The translations under genes and the position numbers were made by a program. DNA of 64,000 nt, taken from Exiguobacterium sp. GTDB taxonomy: Bacteria; Bacillota; Bacilli; Exiguobacteriales; Exiguobacteriaceae. Under the pieces are notes generated by a model. That model did no database searches, had not been told where the DNA came from, and saw nothing but the letters and a program-made list of their open reading frames with translations. The stretch lies in NCBI RefSeq assembly GCF_020832205.1, contig NZ_JAFIFD010000042.1:1-64000 (forward strand), given 5' to 3'. Shown piece after piece: positions 1 to 9,017 of this stretch. Numbering within the stretch: position 1 is the first letter of the stretch; each line of letters starts with the position of its first letter.

Positions 1-282
1 GGCTCATTATCGTATTTTGGCGTGAACCAAGCGCAACAAGCTGCAGAAGGTCCGGCTATGACTGAGATGAATCCGGAAGAACTGTATGCTGCCCAAGGCT
101 GCACCGGTTGCCACGGCGGGAACCTTGAAGGTGGCGTCGGCCCGGCACTTACGGGTGTAGGGGAACGCTTGTCGGCAGACGAGATCACGAACATCATCGT
201 GAACGGTAAAGGTTCGATGCCAGGCGGACTCGCGTCGGCCGAAGAGGCAGACATCCTTACGACGTGGTTGCTCGAGCAATAA
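1..282 (+). CDS. cccA: Cytochrome c-550-type protein, C-terminal part (5' end outside window)
   Basis: Membrane-attached small c-type cytochrome that carries electrons on the outer face of the cytoplasmic membrane. The frame is open from base 1, so the start and the expected N-terminal anchor lie upstream. The haem-binding CTGCH motif is at 100-114 and a likely axial methionine is in GSMPGG near 211-228. In B. subtilis cccA sits between sigA and trmK, and trmK follows here too. The visible domain length and motif order fit the CccA family. A well-formed terminator follows the stop. Confidence 0.9.
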   Translation, partial: GSLSYFGVNQAQQAAEGPAMTEMNPEELYAAQGCTGCHGGNLEGGVGPALTGVGERLSADEITNIIVNGKGSMPGGLASAEEADILTTWLLEQ

Positions 283-290
283 TAAAGTGA

Positions 291-322
291 CGTACTCTCG
301 CGCAAGCGAGGGTACGTTTTTT
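291..322 (+). terminator. Rho-independent terminator after cccA
   Basis: The stem CGTACTCTCG pairs with CGAGGGTACG across a short loop and is followed by six T. It separates cccA from trmK. Confidence 0.85.
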
Positions 323-384
323 GTTGTCCGCCTCTTCAATTTTCGTTAACCTAAGAGAGAAGTAGTCAAAAAGGAGTTGTCCCC

Positions 385-1101
385 ATGCAAGAACAAGTAA
401 CGTTAGACCGTCGACTCAAACAAGTCGTCGACTTTATCCCGAAAGGTAGCATTATCGCCGATATCGGCTCCGATCATGCGTACGTCCCGTGTTATCTCGT
501 CCAGCACGGGATCGTCGACCGTGCCATCGCCGGTGAGGTGAACCGAGGTCCGATGGAAGCGGCCAAGGCGCAAGTCGCGTTAATTGGAGCGACGGACAAG
601 ATTGACGTCCGGCTCGGTGACGGGCTAGCCGTCCTCGAAGCCGACGAGGCCACGTGCATCTCGATTTGCGGGATGGGCGGCAGTTTGATCCGTTCGATTC
701 TTGAAGCCGGACGAAGCAAGCTAGGTGCGGTCGAGCGCCTCGTCTTACAACCGAACGTCGATGGTGAACACGTTCGGGAATGGTTGCTCGCGGCAGGATA
801 TGTGTTGGTCGATGAACGAATCGTGGAAGAAAACGATAAAGTGTATGAGATTTTAGTCGGAGAGCGCGGGACAGAGACACGCTATAGCGAAGACGAGACC
901 GAGCGCAAATGGCAACTGTTATTCGGTCCTTTCCTGCTTAAGCATCGCCCGGAGCCGTTCAAATTGAAGTGGGGCCGTGAAGCGGACAAGTTGGACTACG
1001 TGCTCGGACAGATGGCCGCAGGTGAACAGACGCCAGCATTACTTGAAAAACAACGGACGTTCGAGACGTTGCGCGACAAGATGAGAGAGGTGAGCGAATA
1101 A
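385..1101 (+). CDS. trmK: tRNA (adenine(22)-N(1))-methyltransferase TrmK
   Basis: Methylates N1 of adenine 22 in the D-loop of bacterial tRNAs, using S-adenosylmethionine. The 238-residue protein has the SAM-binding motif IADIGSDHAYVP at about residues 24-35, followed by the Rossmann-like methyltransferase fold and a C-terminal helical part, as in the YqfN/TrmK family. An AAAGGAG ribosome site lies upstream of the ATG. Its stop overlaps the start of the Nif3-like gene by one base, so the two are translationally coupled, as in B. subtilis yqfN-yqfO. Confidence 0.93.
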   Translation: MQEQVTLDRRLKQVVDFIPKGSIIADIGSDHAYVPCYLVQHGIVDRAIAGEVNRGPMEAAKAQVALIGATDKIDVRLGDGLAVLEADEATCISICGMGGSLIRSILEAGRSKLGAVERLVLQPNVDGEHVREWLLAAGYVLVDERIVEENDKVYEILVGERGTETRYSEDETERKWQLLFGPFLLKHRPEPFKLKWGREADKLDYVLGQMAAGEQTPALLEKQRTFETLRDKMREVSE

Positions 1102-2213
1102 TGGCAAACGGTAACCATATCATTCAACTGTTCGAACAGTTCGCGCCAAAGCATTTGGCGGTTGAAGGCGATAAGATCGGTCTGCAAATCGGCTCGCTCA
1201 ATAAGCAAGTCCGCCGTGTCATGGTCACGCTCGATGTGTTGGAGCCGGTCGTCGACGAGGCGATCGACAAAGACATCGATTTAATTATCGCCCATCATCC
1301 GCCGATCTTCAGTGCGCTCGATCAAGTGAACGACCGCAGCGCAGCTGGCCGCATCGTCATGAAATGTATCCAACACGACATCGCCGTCTATGTCGCGCAC
1401 ACAAATCTAGACGTATGCGAGGGCGGAGTCAACGATTGGATGAGCGAGGCACTCGGACTGCTTGAGCCCGAAGTGCTCGTCCCGACGTATGAAGAACCGG
1501 TCTACAAGTTGTCGGTCTTCGTCCCGGAGACGCACGAGGCCGCAGTGTCTGAAGTGTTAGGGAAAGCCGGGGCCGGCCGCATCGGGAACTATGGTGATTG
1601 CCAATTCACGGTGACCGGAAAAGGGCAGTTCACGCCGCTCGACGGATCTGACCCATACCTCGGTCAAACCGGTAAAACGGAACGAGTCGATGAAGTGAAA
1701 ATCGAGACGGTCGTGACCGAAAGTAAAAAGAAGCGTGTCATCAAAGCGATGACGGAAGCACACCCGTACGAAGAAGTGGCTCATGACGTGATTCGGGATG
1801 AGATTGCCGGGCACACGTTCGGCCTCGGTCGAATCGGTCGACTCGAGCGCCCGATGACGCTCGCCGAGTTTTCGGAACACGTCAAGGCGAGCTTTCATGT
1901 CGAAGCGGTCCGTGTCGTCGGCGACTTGGAGCGTAAAATTGAAAAAGTCGCCGTCCTCGGCGGCGACGGGAATAAATACGTCTCGGCCGCTCACTTCAAG
2001 GGCGCGGATGCTTACGTGACCGGGGACCTTTATTTCCATGTCGCCCACGATGCGATGGCACTTGGTCTTTCCGTCGTCGATCCAGGCCATCACGTCGAGA
2101 GCGTCATGAAACAAGGGGTCGTCGACGTGCTGCGTCAGAAGTTTGAAGACGCGAAACTTGATGTTGAGTTGGTCGTATCGACGGCGAACACGAACCCGTT
2201 CCGGTTTAAATAA
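1101..2213 (+). CDS. yqfO: Nif3-like dinuclear metal centre protein (YqfO family)
   Basis: Member of the NIF3/GTP cyclohydrolase I type 2-like family, whose biochemical role is not settled. It has 370 residues, the long form: two NIF3 halves flank an inserted PII/CutA-like domain at roughly residues 130-230. Metal-binding signatures are visible as IIAHHPPIF, the AHTNLDV segment and DLYFHVAHDA with GHHVES near the C-terminus. It directly follows trmK with a one-base overlap. The family assignment is firm; the function is not. Confidence 0.9.
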   Translation: MANGNHIIQLFEQFAPKHLAVEGDKIGLQIGSLNKQVRRVMVTLDVLEPVVDEAIDKDIDLIIAHHPPIFSALDQVNDRSAAGRIVMKCIQHDIAVYVAHTNLDVCEGGVNDWMSEALGLLEPEVLVPTYEEPVYKLSVFVPETHEAAVSEVLGKAGAGRIGNYGDCQFTVTGKGQFTPLDGSDPYLGQTGKTERVDEVKIETVVTESKKKRVIKAMTEAHPYEEVAHDVIRDEIAGHTFGLGRIGRLERPMTLAEFSEHVKASFHVEAVRVVGDLERKIEKVAVLGGDGNKYVSAAHFKGADAYVTGDLYFHVAHDAMALGLSVVDPGHHVESVMKQGVVDVLRQKFEDAKLDVELVVSTANTNPFRFK

Positions 2214-2218
2214 ACAAA

Positions 2219-2250
2219 CAATCCCCGACCTGTTCCTAGGCCGGGGATTG
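2219..2250 (-). terminator. Terminator of ispH
   Basis: CAATCCCCG pairs with CGGGGATTG around a 14-base loop. Read on the minus strand it is followed by a T-rich run, so it fits termination of ispH; it may also slow transcription leaving yqfO. Confidence 0.7.
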
Positions 2251-2253
2251 TCG

Positions 2254-3207
2254 TCACTTGCGAAGCGCCTTCACTTTAGGAAGGATGCTGCGCAACTCGA
2301 GATACGGTGTCTTGTCGTGTGTGCTCAAATCGAGCGGGTCATACTGGGTCAAAAAGTCGATCACTTTCTTTGTGATCGGGGTCGGAGTCGAGGCTCCGGA
2401 CGTGACGGCGACCGTCTCTACTCCTTCGAGCCAAGCGAGGTCGAGTTCACTCAAGTCGCCGATGCGATAGGCGTTCGTCCCGGCAATTTCTTTCGACACT
2501 TGGGCGAGCCGGTTCGAGTTGTTCGATTTCGGATCGCCGACGACGATGAGCAGCTCACAGTCACCGGCCTGTTCCGCGACCGCCTCTTGGCGGACTTGGG
2601 TGGCGTTACAAATCTCATTGTGCACTTCGACGTGCGGGTATCGTTCTTGAATTTGTTCAATCAACGCCGAGACGTCCCATTGGCTCATCGTCGTCTGGTT
2701 CGTGACGAGAATGTTCGTCTCGTACAAGCGGTCCGGTAAGACTTCGAGGTCACGCTCGTATTGGACGAGATGGACTTTCCCGGGAGCGACGCCCATGGCG
2801 CCTTCCGGTTCGGGATGCCCGTGTTTGCCGATGTAGATGACTTCGTACCCGACCGCCGTCTTCTCGCGAATCAAGTCATGAGTGACGAGGACGTCCGGAC
2901 ACGACGCGTCGACGATCGTCAGTCCTTTCTCGATCGCGCGTTTGCGCACGAGAGGCGAAATGCCGTGTGCGGTGAAGACGACCGTGCCTTCATCAATCGT
3001 TTCAAGCGCCTGCATGCGGTCGTCCCCGTCGACCGTCTTGACGCCGAGGTCTTCGAACGCCTGAGTGACGTGACGGTTATGGACGATCATACCGAGTATA
3101 TGGATTGGCCGTGGTAAATCAGGGTTGGCCACAGCCTCGTTCGCTAATTTCATGGCATCGACGACACCATAACAATATCCGCGTGGGCTGATCTTTTTAA
3201 TTTTCAT
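2254..3207 (-). CDS. ispH: 4-hydroxy-3-methylbut-2-enyl diphosphate reductase IspH
   Basis: Last enzyme of the MEP isoprenoid pathway; a [4Fe-4S] enzyme that reduces HMBPP to IPP and DMAPP. The 317 residues show the three cluster cysteines in [12 protein letters not shown] and EICNATQ, plus the conserved [19 protein letters not shown] and SNNSNRL motifs. Another MEP gene, ispG, lies 15 kb further on, also on the minus strand. The gene position matches yqfP of B. subtilis but the orientation is opposite to its neighbours here. Confidence 0.95.
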   Translation of the reverse strand: MKIKKISPRGYCYGVVDAMKLANEAVANPDLPRPIHILGMIVHNRHVTQAFEDLGVKTVDGDDRMQALETIDEGTVVFTAHGISPLVRKRAIEKGLTIVDASCPDVLVTHDLIREKTAVGYEVIYIGKHGHPEPEGAMGVAPGKVHLVQYERDLEVLPDRLYETNILVTNQTTMSQWDVSALIEQIQERYPHVEVHNEICNATQVRQEAVAEQAGDCELLIVVGDPKSNNSNRLAQVSKEIAGTNAYRIGDLSELDLAWLEGVETVAVTSGASTPTPITKKVIDFLTQYDPLDLSTHDKTPYLELRSILPKVKALRK

Positions 3208-3293
3208 TATGCGATGAACGCTCCTTTCGCGATGCTTTCATACGTATAAGTCTAACATTGTTTCGAAAATACGAAAAGAATTGCGTGTATTCA

Positions 3294-3302
3294 TGCTATA
3301 AT
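3294..3302 (+). promoter_or_regulatory. Extended -10 promoter of the histidine kinase operon
   Basis: TGC followed by a perfect TATAAT lies 26 bases upstream of the proposed GTG start. No good -35 is present at 17 bases, which suits an extended -10 promoter. Confidence 0.5.
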
Positions 3303-3327
3303 CTTAAGGTTGGAAAGGAGGGACACC

Positions 3328-5091
3328 GTGGAACGCTTGAGAACATTGCTTGAAGTTCGAAAATCGTACTTCTTTCAAATTACGTTTATCATCTTCATCA
3401 TTTTAGGGCTCGTCATCTCATCTTTAGCGTTTTCGGCCGATCGTGTGACGGTGTCCCGTGCCGAAGAGTTGGCGCAAGAACAGTTCGACTATGCGATAGA
3501 CGGCAGTATCGAGAACATGGAAACGCGTCTCGGAAAGTTATATGAAGACCTTGTCTATCTCGGTGCCTATCTTGGCAATGAACCGTGGATCGAGGAACGG
3601 ATTCGGACCGGGTATTTGAACCAACGTACCGGGTTCACGTCCATATTTTATTATAACCTTCAAGACGAAGCGTTCACCTGGTACTCGCAACGCCAAGTGC
3701 CTGCGATGACGTTGAAGGCGGACCCGAAGTTCACGGACGTCATCACGTCAGGCGGTAATGACATCTATATGAGCGATCCGATTTCCATCTCAGGGGACGT
3801 CGGTACGTATTTATATGTGCCGGTGTTTGAAGATAACCGGCCGGTCGGTTTGTTCGGCGGCAGTATCAGCGTACTCAACTCTGACCTGTACCGGCGTGTC
3901 CTCGAGTCGGCGAACGATAACATGATCTTATATTTGTTGAACGAGCGCGGTGAAGTGTTATCGACTTCGTTCAACCTCGTTACGGACGCTGAACGGCGCC
4001 TGTCGCGTGAGGTCGTGGCAGCGGCGAGAGACAAAGACGTTCGCTCGATTATGAGCACGGACTCGGACGTCTATATGTATGAACCTGACGCCCGTGTCAA
4101 CGGATGGAGCGTGCTCGCCAAACATAGCACCGATTCCGTGTACGAGGCCGTGTACGCGACACGATGGCAATATTTGCTCATCACGCTCGTCACATTTTTC
4201 TTGAGCATCCTCGTCGGGTTGCTCTTGTCGAAAACGTTGACGAGTCCGCTCACCGAACTCGTTCAAAGCATTAAACGACAACAGTCACTTGAACCGATCC
4301 AACTCGAACGGACGGGCTCAAAAGAAGTGCAGACGTTGCTCGACACGTACAACGATTACTCGAGAAGGATGGAGACGTCGCGACGCGAACAGTTGAGCCA
4401 ACAACAGCTGTTGCTTCAGCAAGAAAAACTCGCTTCGCTCGGTCAGCTCGCCGCCGGTATCGCCCACGAGATCCGCAACCCGCTCACCCCGGTCCAGATC
4501 ACGTTGCAAATGGTGAAAGAAGGGCATAGCAGTCAAGAGATGCTCGACCTCGCCCTTTCGGAACTCGATCGGGCCAATCATTTGATCTCGACGATGCTCA
4601 CGCTCGCGAAGCCAGAGCAGTCAAGACGGGACGAGGAGTGGATCGACATGGACGAGTTTGCGAGCCGGCTCGAATTTTTACTCGATGCCGAGTGTTACAA
4701 ACGCGTCACGAACTGGGAATTGATCGTGCCAAACGAGATGCCCCCGTTTTATTGCTCGAACGACATGCTCGTCCAAATCATCTATAATCTGTTTAAAAAT
4801 GCAGTCGAAGCGGTCGATTCGAAAGGGGCCGACGGCAGTGTCACCGTGACGATCCTCTTCACGGAACGTGATTATCGCTTCTTGATCGAGGATAACGGTG
4901 TCGGCATGACGAAGTCTCAAGTACAAGCGATCGGTTCGGCATTTTACACGACGAAAGAGAACGGGAACGGGCTTGGTCTTTATATGATCCGGGAGTACTT
5001 GAAAGCTGTGAACGGTCAAATGGAGATCGAGAGTGTCGAAGGAGAAGGAACGGCCATGATGATTAAGATCCCAAGGCGGTCAGGCGTATGA
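3328..5091 (+). CDS. Sensor histidine kinase with extracellular sensor domain
   Basis: Membrane histidine kinase of 587 residues. I chose the GTG at 3328 because a strong AAAGGAGG site precedes it; the upstream TTG at 3310 lies before that site. Order of parts: a transmembrane helix at about 16-36, an extracellular sensor region (Cache-like, inferred) to about 280, a second helix near 285-305, a linker with coiled-coil character (QQQLLLQQE), HisKA with phospho-acceptor His380 in AHEIRNPL, then HATPase with N, G1 (DNGVGM) and G2 (GNGLGLY) boxes. Its stop overlaps the next gene by four bases (ATGA). No response regulator is adjacent. Confidence 0.88.
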   Translation: MERLRTLLEVRKSYFFQITFIIFIILGLVISSLAFSADRVTVSRAEELAQEQFDYAIDGSIENMETRLGKLYEDLVYLGAYLGNEPWIEERIRTGYLNQRTGFTSIFYYNLQDEAFTWYSQRQVPAMTLKADPKFTDVITSGGNDIYMSDPISISGDVGTYLYVPVFEDNRPVGLFGGSISVLNSDLYRRVLESANDNMILYLLNERGEVLSTSFNLVTDAERRLSREVVAAARDKDVRSIMSTDSDVYMYEPDARVNGWSVLAKHSTDSVYEAVYATRWQYLLITLVTFFLSILVGLLLSKTLTSPLTELVQSIKRQQSLEPIQLERTGSKEVQTLLDTYNDYSRRMETSRREQLSQQQLLLQQEKLASLGQLAAGIAHEIRNPLTPVQITLQMVKEGHSSQEMLDLALSELDRANHLISTMLTLAKPEQSRRDEEWIDMDEFASRLEFLLDAECYKRVTNWELIVPNEMPPFYCSNDMLVQIIYNLFKNAVEAVDSKGADGSVTVTILFTERDYRFLIEDNGVGMTKSQVQAIGSAFYTTKENGNGLGLYMIREYLKAVNGQMEIESVEGEGTAMMIKIPRRSGV

Positions 5092-6023
5092 AAGGATTTC
5101 GCCATTATTGGCTTTGGTTACCGGTCGTTTGGGCGATGGCGATTTTACTGATCACATCGATCCAGTTGCCGGAGCCAAAGTCAAAAGACAATGAAGTCGG
5201 TTTCGTATTCGTCAGCGACAAGCACGAACACGCCAACAAGCTGTTGGCGGCTTTCGTCAGAACGGCGAACCAAAAAGGATTCATCCCTGTTCCGACGACG
5301 AGTGAAGATTCCCGTGTCCTTGAAAAAGAAAAACTTGATTCGCTGATCGACCGCGACGTCGAAGCGATTTTTGTGACGACACTCGATGAGACGTTCATCC
5401 GTCCATCGCTCGAACGGGCCGAGCGCGAAGGGATTCCGATCATTGCCATCGACCGGATGATCGACCACGAGAGTGTGATCACGTCCGTCGTCTCCGACAA
5501 CATTGACATCGGCCGGATGGCCGCGAACCATATCGCGGCCAAACACGCGACGCTGCAACGACCGATTCGTGTCGTCGAGGTGCGAGGAACGGCGAAAGTC
5601 CGGTCGACGATTGACCGCAGCCTCGGCTTGACTGAATACGACAAGGCTCATGACGATTTAGAAGTCGTCGCATCTTTGACCGGCAACTTCGACACGTTCC
5701 AAGCCGAAATCGAGATGTCGCGCTGGTTGAAAGAAGATATCCCGTTCGATGCCGTGTTCTCGCATAACGATGACAACACGTTCGGCGTCGTTCGTGCACT
5801 TGAGAGTCGTGGACTGACGGAGAAGACGATCGTATCGGTCGATGGCGTGACGGAGATTTATCCGCTCATCCATAGCGGCAAAGTTGACGCGACCGTCGTG
5901 CAGTCACCGAACGAAATGATCGAGGTCGGCTTTAAAGCGCTCGAACAACATTTAAACGGGAAAAAGATTTCCCGGTACTACTATTCGTCGAGCTATTTAT
6001 ATGAAGGGCTCGTAAAAGATTAA
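5088..6023 (+). CDS. Membrane-anchored periplasmic-binding-type protein (sugar-binding/LacI fold)
   Basis: The 311-residue protein starts with an uncleaved-looking hydrophobic helix (about residues 8-26, no lipobox cysteine), followed by a type I periplasmic-binding fold like that of ribose- or galactose-binding proteins. Visible features include the hinge-type segments IPIIAIDR, SDNIDIGRMAA and FSHNDDNTFG, and VSVDGV near the end. It is coupled to the kinase gene by an ATGA overlap, and no ABC permease or ATPase is nearby. I therefore infer a ligand-binding co-receptor for the kinase rather than a transporter part. The ligand is unknown. Confidence 0.75.
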   Translation: MKGFRHYWLWLPVVWAMAILLITSIQLPEPKSKDNEVGFVFVSDKHEHANKLLAAFVRTANQKGFIPVPTTSEDSRVLEKEKLDSLIDRDVEAIFVTTLDETFIRPSLERAEREGIPIIAIDRMIDHESVITSVVSDNIDIGRMAANHIAAKHATLQRPIRVVEVRGTAKVRSTIDRSLGLTEYDKAHDDLEVVASLTGNFDTFQAEIEMSRWLKEDIPFDAVFSHNDDNTFGVVRALESRGLTEKTIVSVDGVTEIYPLIHSGKVDATVVQSPNEMIEVGFKALEQHLNGKKISRYYYSSSYLYEGLVKD

Positions 6024-6051
6024 TTGACAAATGATTAGATTCCGCTATGCT
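6024..6051 (+). promoter_or_regulatory. Sigma-A type promoter of cshB
   Basis: TTGACA and TATGCT are separated by 16 bases. The element covers the upstream ATG at 6031, so that codon would lie inside the promoter, which supports the downstream TTG start. Confidence 0.65.
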
Positions 6052-6084
6052 AGGAAAAGTGGAAAGAAACAGGAGGTGTATCGA

Positions 6085-7428
6085 TTGAACAGCTTCCAAC
6101 AGTTCAAATTGTTACCGTTTATCGTCGATGCCTTGACAGAAAAGCGCATCACTAAGCCAACCGACATTCAATCACGGATTATTCCAGCCGCGATGAATGG
6201 TCGTGACATCATCGGAAAATCACAGACCGGTACAGGGAAGACGCTCGCGTTTCTCTTGCCTATTTTAGAAGCAATCGATCCAAAAGAACAATCGGTCCAA
6301 GCAATCGTCGTCGCCCCGACGCGCGAACTCGCTTGGCAGATTCACGAAGAGCTGAAGTCGCTCCTCGTCAAACAACCGGAGTATATCAAATCGAGCTTGA
6401 TCGTCGGCGGTACCGACCGCGAACGTCAAATCGACAAGATGAAAAATCCACCGCATATCATTATCGGGACGCCGGGACGTCTGCTCGACTTGATGAAAGT
6501 TCAAGCGCTGTTCCCGCACAAGGTCAGTCATTTCGTCGTCGATGAAGCCGATCAAATGCTCGACATGGGCTTCTTGCCTGAAGTCGACCGTATCGCTCAA
6601 TCGTTGCCGGAAAAACTTCAGACGATGGTCTTCTCAGCTACGATCCCTGAGAAACTCGAACCGTTCTTGAAGAAGTATTTGCATGACCCGCGCTACGCCG
6701 AAGCGAGCGCCGAGCATCGGGTCGCACCGAAGATCAAGCACCATACGATCCCGGTCCGCCACCGTGATCGCAAAGCGTTGACGGTCGAAGTCGCCAAGGC
6801 GATCAACCCGTTCGTCTGTCTCGTGTTCACGAACACGAAACAAGAGGCGGACGAGCTTGAGGCGACGTTCCGTGAAGCTGGTCTCAACGTCGGGACGCTT
6901 CATGGCGACATGCAAGCCCGTCGTCGGAAACAAGCCATCAAAGATATTAACGATGCGAAGTATCAATACGTCATCGCGACTGACTTGGCGGCACGCGGGA
7001 TCGATATCTCGGGTGTATCGCACGTCATCAACTTCGGCATTCCGAAAGATCTCGACTTCTACACGCACCGCGTCGGACGTACGGGACGTGCCGGAGCGAC
7101 AGGTGAAGCGTATACGCTCTATGAAGATCATGAGAACGGGCCGATCAACCGCCTCGAAGAGCGTGGGTTCACGTTCACGCACGTCGATGTGAAGAACGGG
7201 ACGCTTCAACCGATCAAAACGCGTAAACGCCGCACGACCGACCGGAAGATGAAAGTCTCGCAGACGGCTCACAGCCGTATGGCTGGTGAGATCAAGAAGG
7301 CGAAGAAAAAAGTCAAACCGGGCTATAAGAAAAAGTTCAAGTATAAGTTGAAAGAGACGGCTTCACGTGAGCACATGCAGAGTCAACGCCAAGAGCGCCG
7401 TGAAATCCGTAAGAAAAATAAACGTTAA
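6085..7428 (+). CDS. cshB: DEAD-box ATP-dependent RNA helicase CshB
   Basis: Cytoplasmic RNA helicase, of the type involved in cold adaptation and ribosome assembly. It has 447 residues from a TTG at 6085, chosen because AGGAGGTG precedes it and a promoter lies at 6024-6051. Motifs in order: Q-motif region, SQTGTGKT, PTRELA, TPGRL, DEAD, SAT, then in the second RecA domain HGDMQ and HRVGRTGRAG. The C-terminus is rich in lysine and arginine, typical of RNA contact tails. The position matches yqfR of B. subtilis. A terminator follows. Confidence 0.93.
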   Translation: MNSFQQFKLLPFIVDALTEKRITKPTDIQSRIIPAAMNGRDIIGKSQTGTGKTLAFLLPILEAIDPKEQSVQAIVVAPTRELAWQIHEELKSLLVKQPEYIKSSLIVGGTDRERQIDKMKNPPHIIIGTPGRLLDLMKVQALFPHKVSHFVVDEADQMLDMGFLPEVDRIAQSLPEKLQTMVFSATIPEKLEPFLKKYLHDPRYAEASAEHRVAPKIKHHTIPVRHRDRKALTVEVAKAINPFVCLVFTNTKQEADELEATFREAGLNVGTLHGDMQARRRKQAIKDINDAKYQYVIATDLAARGIDISGVSHVINFGIPKDLDFYTHRVGRTGRAGATGEAYTLYEDHENGPINRLEERGFTFTHVDVKNGTLQPIKTRKRRTTDRKMKVSQTAHSRMAGEIKKAKKKVKPGYKKKFKYKLKETASREHMQSQRQERREIRKKNKR

Positions 7429-7430
7429 GT

Positions 7431-7471
7431 AAAAAGAAGAATCGACTTCGTGGAGTCGGTTCTTCTTTTTG
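7431..7471 (+). terminator. Terminator after cshB
   Basis: AAAAAGAAGAATCGACT pairs with AGTCGGTTCTTCTTTTT around a 6-base loop, ending in T. Confidence 0.85.
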
Positions 7472-7509
7472 TGTACACTGAAAAGAGAAGATAGGAAGGG
7501 AAGATGACT

Positions 7510-8412
7510 ATGTTAAAAATTGGTTCACACGTTTCGGTTTCCGGAAAAAAGATGCTCTTAGCCGGCAGTGAAGAGGCTGTCTCGTACGGGGCGACAACGA
7601 TGATGGTATATACGGGTGCGCCCCAAAACACGCGGCGTAAACCGATTGAAGATTTAAATATCGAAGCCGCGCTCGCGCATATGGCTGCGCACGACATCGA
7701 AGAAATCGTCGTCCACGCCCCTTACATCATTAATTTGGGCAACACGACGAAACCGGAGACGTTCGAACTCGCCGTCTCATTTTTGGCTCAGGAAATCAAA
7801 CGAGCCGAGGCGCTCAAAGTCGCCCGACACGTCGTCTTGCACCCGGGCGCCCATGTCGGGGCTGGGGAAGAAGTGGGGCTCGCCCGCATCATTGAAGGAT
7901 TGAACGAAGTGCTCACGGGCGACGAGACGGTCAACATCGCACTCGAGACGATGGCCGGTAAAGGAAGTGAGCTCGGCAAGACGTTTGAAGAACTCGCGAC
8001 AATCATCGACGGCGTCACGCATAACGATCGTTTGTCGGTCTGTTTCGACACGTGTCACGTCCACGACGCCGGCTACGACCTCGTCGGTGATTTGGACGGT
8101 GTCATCGAACAGTTCGACCGCGTCGTTGGACTCGACCGACTTGGCGTCATTCACGTCAACGATTCGAAAAACGTACGCGGCGCGAAAAAAGATCGTCACG
8201 AGAACATCGGTTATGGTGAGATCGGGTTTGACGTCTTGAACCGAATCATCCACCACGAGGCGTTCGCGCATTTGCCGAAGATTTTAGAGACACCTTATAT
8301 CCCGGTGAGCGAGAAGACGAAAGTCGCACCGTACAAACAAGAAATTGACATGTTCCGGGCAGGCGCATTCGATGCCGAATGGCGGGAGCGTTTCACGCTC
8401 GCCCATCAGTAA
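7510..8412 (+). CDS. nfo: Deoxyribonuclease IV (AP endonuclease Nfo)
   Basis: Zinc-dependent apurinic/apyrimidinic endonuclease of base excision repair. I start it at the second ATG (7510), which has a GGAAGGG site at a good distance and gives the usual [10 protein letters not shown]-terminus; 300 residues. Conserved metal-site segments include [39 protein letters not shown] and DRHENIG. It is the orthologue of yqfS, next to cshB as in B. subtilis. An HNH-like gene begins three bases after its stop and is probably co-transcribed. Confidence 0.95.
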   Translation: MLKIGSHVSVSGKKMLLAGSEEAVSYGATTMMVYTGAPQNTRRKPIEDLNIEAALAHMAAHDIEEIVVHAPYIINLGNTTKPETFELAVSFLAQEIKRAEALKVARHVVLHPGAHVGAGEEVGLARIIEGLNEVLTGDETVNIALETMAGKGSELGKTFEELATIIDGVTHNDRLSVCFDTCHVHDAGYDLVGDLDGVIEQFDRVVGLDRLGVIHVNDSKNVRGAKKDRHENIGYGEIGFDVLNRIIHHEAFAHLPKILETPYIPVSEKTKVAPYKQEIDMFRAGAFDAEWRERFTLAHQ

Positions 8413-8415
8413 ACG

Positions 8416-8982
8416 ATGAACTGGCTCCGGATTGATTTAGAAACGTATGACGCCTGGTCCGCGCTTCCCGTTTATTATCGCGAGCAGAGCCCGATCTATA
8501 TCGAAGGGGAAGTGAGAACGCCGACCGCGTTCATCGAAATCATCGGACACGGCATCGTCGCCGAGGCGGACGTTTTGCTCGTCGAGACGACGACGCGTCC
8601 CGCCGACCGCTATTGGCTTGAACCGTCCGCTGCGATTGGAGTGTACAGCCTTGTCGACCTGCTCGCCCTTGATTTTCATCATCCGTTCCTTCAAGTCGGG
8701 ACGTATGACGAGACGACGGATTATGACACGTTAAAACGCCTGTGGGACGAAGGGTATCGTGTCCCGTCTAAACGGTGGAGCCGGTCTGCGTATGAGGCAC
8801 ATCTCACGCGTGAACGACAATTTGAGCATCAGGTGTCACCGACGACCGTATGCGCCTATTGTGCTTCTGATTTGTCATTCTTTTACGGGCAACTCGCCAA
8901 TCGATTGATGGAATACCACATCGATGCTGACGAGGAGGTCTGGGTCTGTCCGACTTGCCATAAAGCGTTACACTACAATTAA
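8416..8982 (+). CDS. Unrecognised protein with C-terminal HNH-like zinc motif
   Basis: 188 residues, starting three bases after nfo. I do not recognise the first 135 or so residues. The C-terminus reads CAYC, then MEYHI, then VCPTCHKALH, which has the cysteine pairs and spacing style of an HNH nuclease (CxxC, ExHH, CxxCHxxxH). The stretch between the first His and the second Cys pair is short, and the second His of the HH pair is Ile, so activity is uncertain. Its coupling to an AP endonuclease suggests a DNA repair or processing role; this is inference. No strong ribosome site is visible, so translation is likely coupled. Confidence 0.6.
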   Translation: MNWLRIDLETYDAWSALPVYYREQSPIYIEGEVRTPTAFIEIIGHGIVAEADVLLVETTTRPADRYWLEPSAAIGVYSLVDLLALDFHHPFLQVGTYDETTDYDTLKRLWDEGYRVPSKRWSRSAYEAHLTRERQFEHQVSPTTVCAYCASDLSFFYGQLANRLMEYHIDADEEVWVCPTCHKALHYN

Positions 8983-9017
8983 AAAGGAACGATGTCCGCG
9001 GACATCGTTCCTTTTTA
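8981..9017. terminator. Bidirectional terminator between nfo operon and XapX gene
   Basis: A perfect stem AAAAAGGAACGATGTCC / GGACATCGTTCCTTTTT with a two-base loop has A and T runs on both sides, so it can end transcription from either side. Confidence 0.85.

Noticed and set aside
6031-6084. Upstream ATG giving an 18-residue longer CshB
   Set aside because: This part overlaps a consensus promoter and has no ribosome site; the TTG at 6085 does.
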